DNA of 47,304 bases from Phycisphaerales bacterium (lineage in GTDB: Bacteria > Planctomycetota > Phycisphaerae > Sedimentisphaerales > Anaerobacaceae): positions 30,308 to 77,611 of the forward strand of contig CP070678.1 in the NCBI GenBank assembly GCA_020352515.1. The letters are read 5' to 3'. Below, one piece after another: positions 14,962 to 22,771 of this stretch. Below the pieces are notes generated by a model. It saw nothing but the letters and a program-made list of their open reading frames with translations. It did not search any database and had not been told where the DNA came from. Each line of letters begins with the position of its first letter. Position 1 is the first letter of the stretch. The translations under genes and the position numbers were made by a program.

Positions 14962-15798
14962 TTAGCAATCCTGGGGCCGGATAGGGGGACCGCGCGCCAT
15001 GCTGCTAAAGATGAATGCGGGACAAAAACAAGCATGCTTTTCACTGTCAGTCAGCCGAATGGCCGCCTGTATAAAGTGCCGTGACGATGTGATTATTGCA
15101 GAGGCAGATTGTCGGCTCCGGCGCACTTTCCTCAAGCAGACCGTATCTTCCGACAACTCGCAAAGATCGCGGCCCTTGATTGCGTGGGTCCCGGGCCGTT
15201 CTGTCGACGCTCCCGATGCGTTCTTTGGTATGCCGCCCAGATGATGCAGCAGACCTATGTATTGTGAGCCTTCGAGATCGCTGCGCACGCGGTCGATGCC
15301 GTCCAACGTGTATATGCGAGAGAGCTTCGGGCCGCCGTCCCCTTGAATTTGCTTTTTGCTGCGCAAATGTGCAGCCAGTTGCGGAAGAATGGACAGTCCT
15401 GTCTGGCCCAATGATAACAGGCAGGTCGCAATCGCCAGCCATATCTTGCGATCCCTTATGAAGGACACACAGAAGAATCCCGCCACGACCATCAAGATGG
15501 CTCCGGGGACCGCCGGCAGGGCCTTGGCGGCTGGGATTGCGGAGATTGTCGATTCCGGAGCGGATGTCGGCGGCCTCAAGAGTTCGGCGCCGATGCCCGC
15601 CAGGCAACGGCTGGAATTCTCGCCGGGCCCCCACAACTGCGGAAGTGACTCGCTCTGAAGGGCCGTATCCGCAGACGAATCACCGGCCTCAAGGTGACAG
15701 GCGCTGTCGCATAGGGTGGGCCCGGCAACAGCGGATGTCAGCACAAGCAGCGGCAACACTGCGAACAAAAACCAGTAGTTGTTTCTTGAGACAATCAC
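14962..15798 (-). CDS. Unknown membrane protein with internal PAVPGA-hydrophobic-RDRK segment, copy 2
   Basis: 278 residues, paralogue of the protein at 9699-10523. Shared blocks are an N-terminal signal (FLFAVLPLLVLTSAVAG), LLRPP, PAVPGA (95-100) with a hydrophobic helix and RDRKIW (115-120), a second hydrophobic segment, DLEGSQYIGLLHHLGGIP, and a C terminus with MARGPP. The regions between these blocks differ widely. The start is a GTG with a poor ribosome site, so the true start is uncertain. A consensus promoter lies about 110 bases upstream. Function unknown; its repeated linkage to PEP-CTERM genes suggests a role with exosortase. Confidence 0.7.
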   Translation of the reverse strand: MIVSRNNYWFLFAVLPLLVLTSAVAGPTLCDSACHLEAGDSSADTALQSESLPQLWGPGENSSRCLAGIGAELLRPPTSAPESTISAIPAAKALPAVPGAILMVVAGFFCVSFIRDRKIWLAIATCLLSLGQTGLSILPQLAAHLRSKKQIQGDGGPKLSRIYTLDGIDRVRSDLEGSQYIGLLHHLGGIPKNASGASTERPGTHAIKGRDLCELSEDTVCLRKVRRSRQSASAIITSSRHFIQAAIRLTDSEKHACFCPAFIFSSMARGPPIRPQDC

Positions 15799-15910
15799 CC
15801 TCGGTTCGTCTCCTCAGCCCGAACGCGCTTCCACCGGATATACTCTGCGCACTTCGGGTATTCTCTACCCAGGATAGGCTTCCTCCATGTGGGCCTTCCA
15901 CGTTCCGCAC

Positions 15911-15939
15911 ACTATACCATTTCTGCTGGTTAATGTCAA
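15911..15939 (-). promoter_or_regulatory. Strong sigma-70-type promoter for the array at 15798 and below
   Basis: On the minus strand TTGACA (15934-15939) and TATAGT (15911-15916) are 17 bases apart, near-ideal. It points to the gene starting at 15798, leaving a leader of about 105 bases. It may drive the second block and possibly further PEP-CTERM genes. Confidence 0.7.
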
Positions 15940-16080
15940 GAGAAAAACCCGCCTTATGCCCCCGATTGTGCCAACGCCGGCGCGGCCCTCGCCAGGCGAG
16001 CCGAGAATTGAATCCGTGACTTAGACCCAATCACGATCACGCTTGGCGAGTGTTGTATGAACAAACCTGACGCAGCCGCC

Positions 16081-16122
16081 TTGATATACCACTTTTGGGT
16101 TAATCCAAAAGTGGTATATCAA
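16081..16122. repeat. 18-base-pair perfect inverted repeat with 6-base loop
   Basis: TTGATATACCACTTTTGG (16081-16098) is followed by GTTAAT and its exact reverse complement (16105-16122). It is AT-rich in GC-rich surroundings and has no U tract. It stands in a gene-free interval of about 470 bases (15940-16410), between the EPS operon end and the substrate-array promoter. It may be a small mobile-element remnant, a protein-binding palindrome or an RNA hairpin. A weaker repeat (TTTTCGG 16196-16202, CCGAAAA 16213-16219) lies nearby. No gene is seen in this interval. Confidence 0.85.
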
Positions 16123-16299
16123 GGGTTGCGACGACGTAAGCTGTTGATTGGCGGTTACTTATGACAAATGGTCGGTAATACCGCGAGGGTGCTCGTTTTC
16201 GGGCACGAACTGCCGAAAACTCGCGAATTGAAGTGTAGTATATGGGGGAATTGTTGAGAAGTGGGGGGCAGCAGGCCTGCTGGAGTGCCTGCGAGAATC

Positions 16300-16341
16300 G
16301 CCGGCACGATCATCAAGGCGTGCGGCAATGATCGGGCCGGC
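16300..16341 (-). terminator. Possible end-of-operon hairpin after the LuxR-type gene
   Basis: GCCGGC (16300-16305) and CGATCAT (16307-16313) pair with ATGATCG (16328-16334) and GCCGGC (16336-16341), with one A/G mismatch and a 14-base loop. It is 70 bases after the stop at 16411 on the minus strand. There is no U tract, so it could also be a regulatory RNA fold or binding site. Confidence 0.45.
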
Positions 16342-16410
16342 GGTGGTTGGAGAATTTTCTGGGTGTGAACCGCTCTATTCAGGCGGCCCGGCTTGGTCTG
16401 TACTGCGAAC

Positions 16411-16752
16411 TCAGACGGATGTCGCTGGTTTGTATTGGCTTTGCATATCTTTCGCTTCGGTCACGAATCTCAGCAGCATGGCGATCTTGCTCTCAACCTG
16501 CGCCTTTCGGTATATGTTCCTTACGTGAGTTTTGACCGTACCGGGTCTTATACGCAGATAATTGGCAATCTTGCCGTTTCTCAGGCCCTGGCAGATGAGT
16601 TCGGCTATCTGGCGCTCACGCGGGGTGAGCTTGTACCGGCTCTGCAGGTATAGCCACTGTCTCTTGTTCAGAAGTCCCGCGTCGGCGCCGCAACCAGTGT
16701 GGTCACGCTTGGTTTGCGGGTCGATGGATCGTTTTCCTGGCATTTGTTGCAT
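16411..16752 (-). CDS. Small LuxR/GerE-type HTH regulator
   Basis: 113 residues with a C-terminal GerE helix-turn-helix at about 41-95: LTPRERQIAELICQGL, then KIANYLRIRPGTVKTHVRNIY, the standard DNA-binding pattern of LuxR-family proteins. No receiver or ligand domain precedes it; the N-terminal 35 residues are basic and unremarkable. The ATG lies 2 bases after the stop of the TPR gene and its ribosome site (GGGAAGG) is inside that gene, so it is translationally coupled. As the last gene of the EPS run it may regulate this operon or the PEP-CTERM array; the target is not shown by sequence. Confidence 0.85.
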   Translation of the reverse strand: MQQMPGKRSIDPQTKRDHTGCGADAGLLNKRQWLYLQSRYKLTPRERQIAELICQGLRNGKIANYLRIRPGTVKTHVRNIYRKAQVESKIAMLLRFVTEAKDMQSQYKPATSV

Positions 16753-16754
16753 GT

Positions 16755-19700
16755 TCAGCCTTCCCGTGATAACTCCTCAAGCAGCAGCCTTGCCTCCGTC
16801 ACGTCCTTTGCGGACAGCCCACCAGTTTCTCCCTCAAGCTGACTTTGCAGGTCCAAGGCGTTGCGCAAATGTTCTCGGGCTTCCTTTTTCTGCCCCGCAG
16901 CGGCGAGGGCTCTTGCCAGATGGAAATGAGAGCCCGCTTTTCCCGGGGCCTCCATCGCATAGAGCTTGATACAAGTGTTGAAGTCCTCTATTGCCTTGTC
17001 GAGCTCACCGAGACGGTAGTAAACGACCCCCCGAGTGTCGATCACGTCTACGTAGCCGGGCGCAATCTGCAGCGCTCTCTCACTGAGAGCCAGTGCCTCC
17101 TTGTATTTGCCCTGCTCCTCACACACTATCCACGCGAGATTGTTTATGGTTATTACGTCATCGGGCTGGATCGTAAGCGCCTTTTCGTACAATGCAGCAG
17201 CCTCTTTGACTCGTCCGGTGGTTTGAAGGAGTATGCCGAGAATCTTCATTGCCTCGACGCAACCGCTGTCATTCTCAAGAACCATTCGGAGGATGCCCTC
17301 GGAGGTCTTCTTGGCCTCGTCGGCCGTGTCTTCCATAATAATGGCGGCGATGGTCACAGGAGTCTTAGTGTCTTCCGGGTGTATTTGGCACCATTGAGAG
17401 GTTTTCTGCGCAACCACATCCCAAAGAGCATCATCTCTAAGCAAAGACACTTCTGTCAGCAGCGGTCCGGGGTCGTTTGGATCGGACCGACGCAGCGAGT
17501 CGAGCTCCTTTTGAGCATCGGCCTTCTTGCCCTCCTTATGAAGCGCGATCGCGAGAGCCAGCTTGCATCTGCGACGATCGGGCTCAGCACAGACAGCCAA
17601 TTGCTGACTGAGCAGCGCAACGGCCTTGGCCGGGTCACCGGCCCTTATATAGACGTCTGCAAGCAGTACGCCTGTTTCGACATCTTTTGGGTCACGGTCG
17701 TACAACTGCTTGAGTGTGGGAATTGCCAGAATGGGCGAGCGAGCCGCCTCGGCCTGCCCTTTCAGCATCAGCAGGGCCCTGTCGTCGGGTTTATGCACGA
17801 GGCCTCTCATCGCGGTGTCCAGGGCCTTTGCGGCCTGCCCTTGTCTCAGAAGCATGGCTCCCAGAAGCGCCCAGGCATCGCTTACCTTGGGCTGGTCGGT
17901 GGTTATCCGCTCAAGGGTTTGCCTGGCGGATTCGATGGACGCCGGGGTCTGCTCGTCAAGCAGAGAGCGCACTTTGAGCAACTGCAGCTCGCCGTCCTGT
18001 GGGTTTGAAGCCAGAGCTTTGTCAAGAATCGCTTTGGCCCGGGCGGCCTTCTTCGAATCGCCCGATTCCGACAGCATCGAAAAGGCAAGTTTCTGGATCT
18101 GGATATTATCAGGCTCCAGGGCAAGCGCCCGTTCTATGCCGGCCTCAGCCTTGTCGGGGTCACCGATGGAGTTATAGAACCGGCTTTGCGCCAGCCAGAC
18201 TTGAACATTATTCGGCTCCATAGCGGTGGCTCGCTCGACATCCTCCGTTGCCTTGTCGGGCTGGCCAATCTCATTGTATGCTTGCGCCCTGAGAATGCAA
18301 GCCGATGCGTTGCCAAGCTCGCTCACTATCCTGTCGCAGATTTTTATGGCCTCCTCGCCTTTGTCCTGCCGGATATTGAGGCTGATTCGCGCAGCCATTA
18401 CCCCCAGCGAATTGGGATCCTGTGTTTCGAGCGTGTCGAGCAGGTCGGCCGCCTCTGCAAAGTTCTCCTGCCGTATTCTCAGTCGTGCCAGTGCAAGCCT
18501 TGAGCCGCTGTCGTTGGGGTCGCTAACCAGAAAATCCTGCAGAATGTTCGAGGCCAAATCCAGACGGTCTTGAAGAAGATAATTTTGAAGTTGTAGAAGC
18601 TGAAGCTGCGGATCATTGAGGTTCTCACGTGATGCGCGGCTTAGAATCTGCTCGGCCTCGTCATTTTCTCCTGCCCTGTACAATGCGGCGACTGTCAGAG
18701 TGATAATGCTGACTTCCTGGGGCGCCCTGTTCAACGTCTCGCGATAGCTCGCAAGTGCTTTTTGCACCTGCCCGCCCTTCTCGTAAGTTGCAGCCAACAA
18801 CATGCGGCTTACCAGGTCGTCCGGGTTTGCCAGCAGGTTCTCCTGCAAAAGAGAGATACACCGGGACCGGCGGTTCTTGAAGTCCTCGGAGTTGTACCAG
18901 AGTCTCGCTTGCTCATACCGCCACTGCCGCCCGTTCTCACCCTCAAGCAGCTTGATTTGATCCACCAGGCCCTGAGCCTTTTTCGGGTCTTTGATAACGG
19001 ACTCGCACCGCAGAAGCCCTGCCATGATAGGTATATCTTCGGGCAGTTCTTCAGCGAGCTGGCTAAGCAGCGGGTACGCCCGCTCGCTGCGATCCCAGCT
19101 AAGAGTGTAAAACTGCATCAGCAGCAGCGCCAGCTCACGGCGTGAGGCCGGTCGTTCAATGCGCGCTATGGCTTCCTTGAGCACCCTTTCGGATTCGTCC
19201 GTATTGCCCTGCTCGTCCAGCAAAAGCGCCAGCAACTTTGCAGGTTCGACCTCCTGAGGAAATTCCTCCATCGTTCTTGCCAGCAGTGATATCGTCTGGT
19301 CCACCTTCTCCTGTGCGTAGAGAAGACGGGCCTCGGCCAAGGCAATTCTAACATCGGGCTGGTTATCCTGCTTCATTAGATCGAGCAGACTCTGGGCTTC
19401 GGCGAGTTTGCCCCGCTCCAGAAGAGCCCGGAACTTTAAAAGCCTGATGTGAAGGGCGCCGCCGGAGGCTTTTTCGAGAGCCGACAACTGTTCTTCTACA
19501 TCATCCCAGGCTCGCGTCTGCGCGGCGTCCGGGTCGGCAGCAAGACGCACGACCTGGGCATTGAGAACGAGCAGAGCGGCCTCTGAGTTGGTCGGTGAAA
19601 GCTGCAGAGCCCTGTGTGCGTGCTTGGAAGCCTCGATCCAGTTACCCGCCAGGACCAGCTCTCTGGCCAGGGCCACGTGTCCGTCAACGGAGTCCGGATA

Positions 19701-20936
19701 CTCGGCAACGAGCGTGCGCAAATGTCTCAGCGCCGCTTGCCTGTCGCCCAAGAGAGAAAAGTTGGATGCAAGGGACAATCTGACGCGCGGTGACTTGTAG
19801 CCCAGCTCTACCGCCTGCTGCCAGTACTTGAGGGCCTCTCTGACCTGTCCTTTCTCGCCCTCCAACATGCCTCGCAGAAATGCGACGATCTCTGGTGAGA
19901 TATCTTTCTGATACAATCTTGACAGACAGTCTTCGGCGAGGTCGAACCGTCCGCCCCTTATAAACAGCTCCGTCGCTGAGGGCATGAAGTCCCAGGGTTG
20001 GGACACCAGCGCCTTCAAACCGTTTTCAGCAGCGGTGACCATTTTCGCTTTTGATCTCGTGACGAGCGCCAGCCTCGCCCGCGTCTGCCATAAATTCTGG
20101 TTCGTCGGGTCAGCCGCCTCAATTGCTGCGAGGTGCTTCTCGGCCCTGCCCGGAGAATTGGCGTCGACAAGGGCCTGTGCCAGACTCAGGCGGACCTGTA
20201 AGTCCGTCAGATCCAGTTTCTCCGCCTGATCAAGGTCGGCCAAGCTGTTCGGGTCGTTTCTTCTGAGGTAGAAAGCGGCCCGTACTATATAGGCTAGAGC
20301 CGAAGAAGGATTCTTCGCTATCGCTTCGTCGTATAAGCGCCGTGGTTCGGCGGGAAAATCTTCCGGCCGTGTCTCCGAAAGCCGCGCCAGCATATCATAG
20401 GCCAGTATCTGCCCGGGGTCTTTGGCTATGATGTCCTTCAAGGCCGAATTGGCTTCAGCAAATTTCCGCTGCCTGACCAGCGCGGTCGCCAGCATTCTTC
20501 TGAGCATCGGATGCTCATTGGCCTCGAGATATCTGCCGGCTATAAGCTCGGCCTCGCCGGCCATGCCCATGACCAAGTAGAGCTCGGTCAGCTGCGTCGC
20601 CGCTTGGGAGTTATTCGGCTCCACTCGCAAGACGTTTCGGTATGCCTGGAGAGCCTGCATAAGGCGGTTGCGCTTCAGAGGCCTGATATTGAGATTCGCT
20701 TCGGCATACTTGAGCAGTGTCGGGGCATCCTCACGCCGGATGCTCAGATAACGGCCTAACTGGCTTGCCGCCTCTTCCCATCTCTGCTCCTCGTATGCCT
20801 TGTTGCCCAGCAACAGCCCCCGCTCGGCTCTGGTGGTTCTCTGCCATTGTCGAAGCCCGAAAGCGGTTGCAACCAAGACAACAAGCCCTATTACCAGGAC
20901 AATCGCCAATTTCCAGTTGAAATATCTGCCCGGCAT
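16755..20936 (-). CDS. Giant membrane-anchored TPR protein, EPS-system type
   Basis: 1393 residues. One transmembrane helix near the N terminus (LAIVLVIGLVVLVATAFGL) is followed by tandem tetratricopeptide repeats to the end; typical repeat pieces are AYEEQRWEEAASQLGRYL, LARLRIRQENFAEAADLLDTL, AQAYNEIGQPDKATEDVERA and LAWIVCEEQGKYKEALALSERAL. TPR arrays bind proteins. Size, topology and position next to exosortase and Wzc resemble PrsT of proteobacterial PEP-CTERM/EPS loci, although homology to PrsT in particular is inferred. It probably spans the periplasm, linking synthesis with export. It directly precedes the LuxR gene. Confidence 0.88.
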   Translation of the reverse strand: MPGRYFNWKLAIVLVIGLVVLVATAFGLRQWQRTTRAERGLLLGNKAYEEQRWEEAASQLGRYLSIRREDAPTLLKYAEANLNIRPLKRNRLMQALQAYRNVLRVEPNNSQAATQLTELYLVMGMAGEAELIAGRYLEANEHPMLRRMLATALVRQRKFAEANSALKDIIAKDPGQILAYDMLARLSETRPEDFPAEPRRLYDEAIAKNPSSALAYIVRAAFYLRRNDPNSLADLDQAEKLDLTDLQVRLSLAQALVDANSPGRAEKHLAAIEAADPTNQNLWQTRARLALVTRSKAKMVTAAENGLKALVSQPWDFMPSATELFIRGGRFDLAEDCLSRLYQKDISPEIVAFLRGMLEGEKGQVREALKYWQQAVELGYKSPRVRLSLASNFSLLGDRQAALRHLRTLVAEYPDSVDGHVALARELVLAGNWIEASKHAHRALQLSPTNSEAALLVLNAQVVRLAADPDAAQTRAWDDVEEQLSALEKASGGALHIRLLKFRALLERGKLAEAQSLLDLMKQDNQPDVRIALAEARLLYAQEKVDQTISLLARTMEEFPQEVEPAKLLALLLDEQGNTDESERVLKEAIARIERPASRRELALLLMQFYTLSWDRSERAYPLLSQLAEELPEDIPIMAGLLRCESVIKDPKKAQGLVDQIKLLEGENGRQWRYEQARLWYNSEDFKNRRSRCISLLQENLLANPDDLVSRMLLAATYEKGGQVQKALASYRETLNRAPQEVSIITLTVAALYRAGENDEAEQILSRASRENLNDPQLQLLQLQNYLLQDRLDLASNILQDFLVSDPNDSGSRLALARLRIRQENFAEAADLLDTLETQDPNSLGVMAARISLNIRQDKGEEAIKICDRIVSELGNASACILRAQAYNEIGQPDKATEDVERATAMEPNNVQVWLAQSRFYNSIGDPDKAEAGIERALALEPDNIQIQKLAFSMLSESGDSKKAARAKAILDKALASNPQDGELQLLKVRSLLDEQTPASIESARQTLERITTDQPKVSDAWALLGAMLLRQGQAAKALDTAMRGLVHKPDDRALLMLKGQAEAARSPILAIPTLKQLYDRDPKDVETGVLLADVYIRAGDPAKAVALLSQQLAVCAEPDRRRCKLALAIALHKEGKKADAQKELDSLRRSDPNDPGPLLTEVSLLRDDALWDVVAQKTSQWCQIHPEDTKTPVTIAAIIMEDTADEAKKTSEGILRMVLENDSGCVEAMKILGILLQTTGRVKEAAALYEKALTIQPDDVITINNLAWIVCEEQGKYKEALALSERALQIAPGYVDVIDTRGVVYYRLGELDKAIEDFNTCIKLYAMEAPGKAGSHFHLARALAAAGQKKEAREHLRNALDLQSQLEGETGGLSAKDVTEARLLLEELSREG

Positions 20937-20968
20937 TTACTAACCCTTTCCCATCTGTCTATCGTTGT

Positions 20969-22666
20969 TTATCCGAATTGACCAATGAATTGCCCCGCCA
21001 TCTTTCTGAACGTGCGCCAGCATATCCACAAGTCAAGCCTCAGTGACAGCTCCCTGACATACCTCGTGTCGTAGTGTATCCACTCCTGAAAGTCTTTCAT
21101 CGGCTCGCGCGTTCGCCAAATCTGCCAGAGGCCCGTGACGCCCGGCCGGACCGACAGCCTGGCATCGCGCCAGGATGGGCACAATCTGTTCTCCGGCTCC
21201 GGAGAAGGCCTGGGACCCACCACGCTCATCTGGCCGACCAGAACATTGAAAAACTGAGGTATCTCATCTACGTATGTTTCACGGAGGAACCTGCCCACCG
21301 CAGTGATCCTGGGGTCATCCTCCATCTTGAACTGTGGACCATCGACCTGGCTGGCGACGCGCAGCTTGTCCTGTATCTTGTCGGAGCCGACGCGCATAGT
21401 CCTGAATTTGAGGCAGTTGAAAGGCCTGCCGTGAAGGCCCTGCCTCCTGTCCTTGAAAAACACGGGACCGGAAGATGTGAGTTTTACGGCCAGCGCGACG
21501 ACCGGCAGTACCGGCGCAAACAGAATCAGCACGATTGCAGCGGCCAGGCAATCGGCAATTCGTTTCAGACTGCCCGCATAGGACAGCCGCGGCCAGGTGC
21601 GAAAGTCGCTTTTAATGCGGTCCTGCCGGGCCGGCTGCAATCGAGGCTGGCCCAAACGCGTAACACTGCCGGCCCCGCATTTAAGATCATCAGGCGCCGA
21701 TTGCCCCGCCGCCAGAACGCAGTTCTGCACGACCTGACGGGCCGAAATTTGAACCCGCGGGCCTATGACGGCCGAGCTAATTACGGCCTTCCGTTCGATC
21801 CTCGCCCCGTTGCAGATAATAGTCGGGCCTATTATGACTGCGTCGGGACCTATGTGGATGTCTTGTCCCAATAGCACCTTGCCGATCAACCTTGGTTTTC
21901 GCGAAACCTCGCCGGCCTCATCGGTGTCGTTCTTTTCGGCTTGATACGTGATTTGCTCGTATGCGTGTCCGTTGCAGTGAGAGCTCATGGCGGAAGAGCA
22001 GAATTCCAACAGCCCTTCGGCGCCACCGAGATCGGCCAGGTCCCCAGCGACATGGAACGCACGAACTGTCAATGCGCCGGCGCGAAGCTTGTCCGAAAGC
22101 GCCCCAAAAGACCGGGGCAAACCACCGTCGGATAGAAGTTGACCGAGCACATCCGTCCTGATGAAAAGATGGTGAGGCCAGTCTGATGGGGCCGGCGCAG
22201 GCTCTGCGGCATCCGTGTACAAACGACGGAAACCGGCGATCTTGCCCTCGGAGGTAAACCGAATCTTCTCGCGACAGGCCAATAAGCCGGGCTCAGCGCC
22301 TACCGCCACAACGGCCGAATGAGCTGAAGCCAGCAAATCTCTGAGGAGCCGACTGTCAATTCGGGTGACAAATCGACCGTTCGAAATGATAAGCCAGGGA
22401 TCACGCCTGGCTTCGCCCATCAACTCGGAGCCCACAGGAATCTGCTGTCCGTATGATACGGTAAAAGGGTCTCCCTGCCTGGTTTTCAAGCCCCATTCTT
22501 CCGGGACGGCCGTGATAGTCCCGCCGCGACGACAAAACGGCAAAGCTCTGCTCAATCCGTCGAAAACAACACGGGCGAGCGGTTCTTCGGAGACGGCGAA
22601 CCTCAGAATGTCCCCATTCTGGTCGCTGGCCCGCTTCTCGCTGTTTTGTATTATAATCAGATTCAT
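20969..22666 (-). CDS. Phosphoglycosyl transferase fused to degenerate nucleotidyltransferase-like/LbH region
   Basis: 565 residues. The C-terminal part (about 365-565) is a bacterial sugar transferase of the WcaJ/ExoY type: KRIADCLAAAIVLILFAPV membrane segment, SSGPVFFKDRRQG, KFRTM (420-424), DEIPQFFNVLVGQMS with the catalytic-type Asp467-Glu468, VVGPRP, and RPGVTGLWQI. It would load a sugar phosphate onto undecaprenyl phosphate to start the repeat unit. Residues 263-322 show left-handed beta-helix hexapeptides (IGKVLLGQDIHIGPDAVIIG). Residues 1-230 look like a very degenerate nucleotidyltransferase fold without the G-rich signature. No clear ribosome site before the ATG. Confidence 0.85.
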   Translation of the reverse strand: MNLIIIQNSEKRASDQNGDILRFAVSEEPLARVVFDGLSRALPFCRRGGTITAVPEEWGLKTRQGDPFTVSYGQQIPVGSELMGEARRDPWLIISNGRFVTRIDSRLLRDLLASAHSAVVAVGAEPGLLACREKIRFTSEGKIAGFRRLYTDAAEPAPAPSDWPHHLFIRTDVLGQLLSDGGLPRSFGALSDKLRAGALTVRAFHVAGDLADLGGAEGLLEFCSSAMSSHCNGHAYEQITYQAEKNDTDEAGEVSRKPRLIGKVLLGQDIHIGPDAVIIGPTIICNGARIERKAVISSAVIGPRVQISARQVVQNCVLAAGQSAPDDLKCGAGSVTRLGQPRLQPARQDRIKSDFRTWPRLSYAGSLKRIADCLAAAIVLILFAPVLPVVALAVKLTSSGPVFFKDRRQGLHGRPFNCLKFRTMRVGSDKIQDKLRVASQVDGPQFKMEDDPRITAVGRFLRETYVDEIPQFFNVLVGQMSVVGPRPSPEPENRLCPSWRDARLSVRPGVTGLWQIWRTREPMKDFQEWIHYDTRYVRELSLRLDLWICWRTFRKMAGQFIGQFG

Positions 22667-22771
22667 GGCGCGATCAGTGATATTCTCGCTGCGATGCCGC
22701 CGGCAGGTGAGTCCTGAAAAACCGGCGTCCCTGTCCGGACGTCAAGAGAATCGTCCTACTACTGCGGGAGC

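Noticed and set aside
6482..15798. CRISPR-like or other short-repeat array
   Set aside because: The repetition seen here comes from the shared C-terminal coding tails of PEP-CTERM genes; there are no regularly spaced short repeats with spacers.
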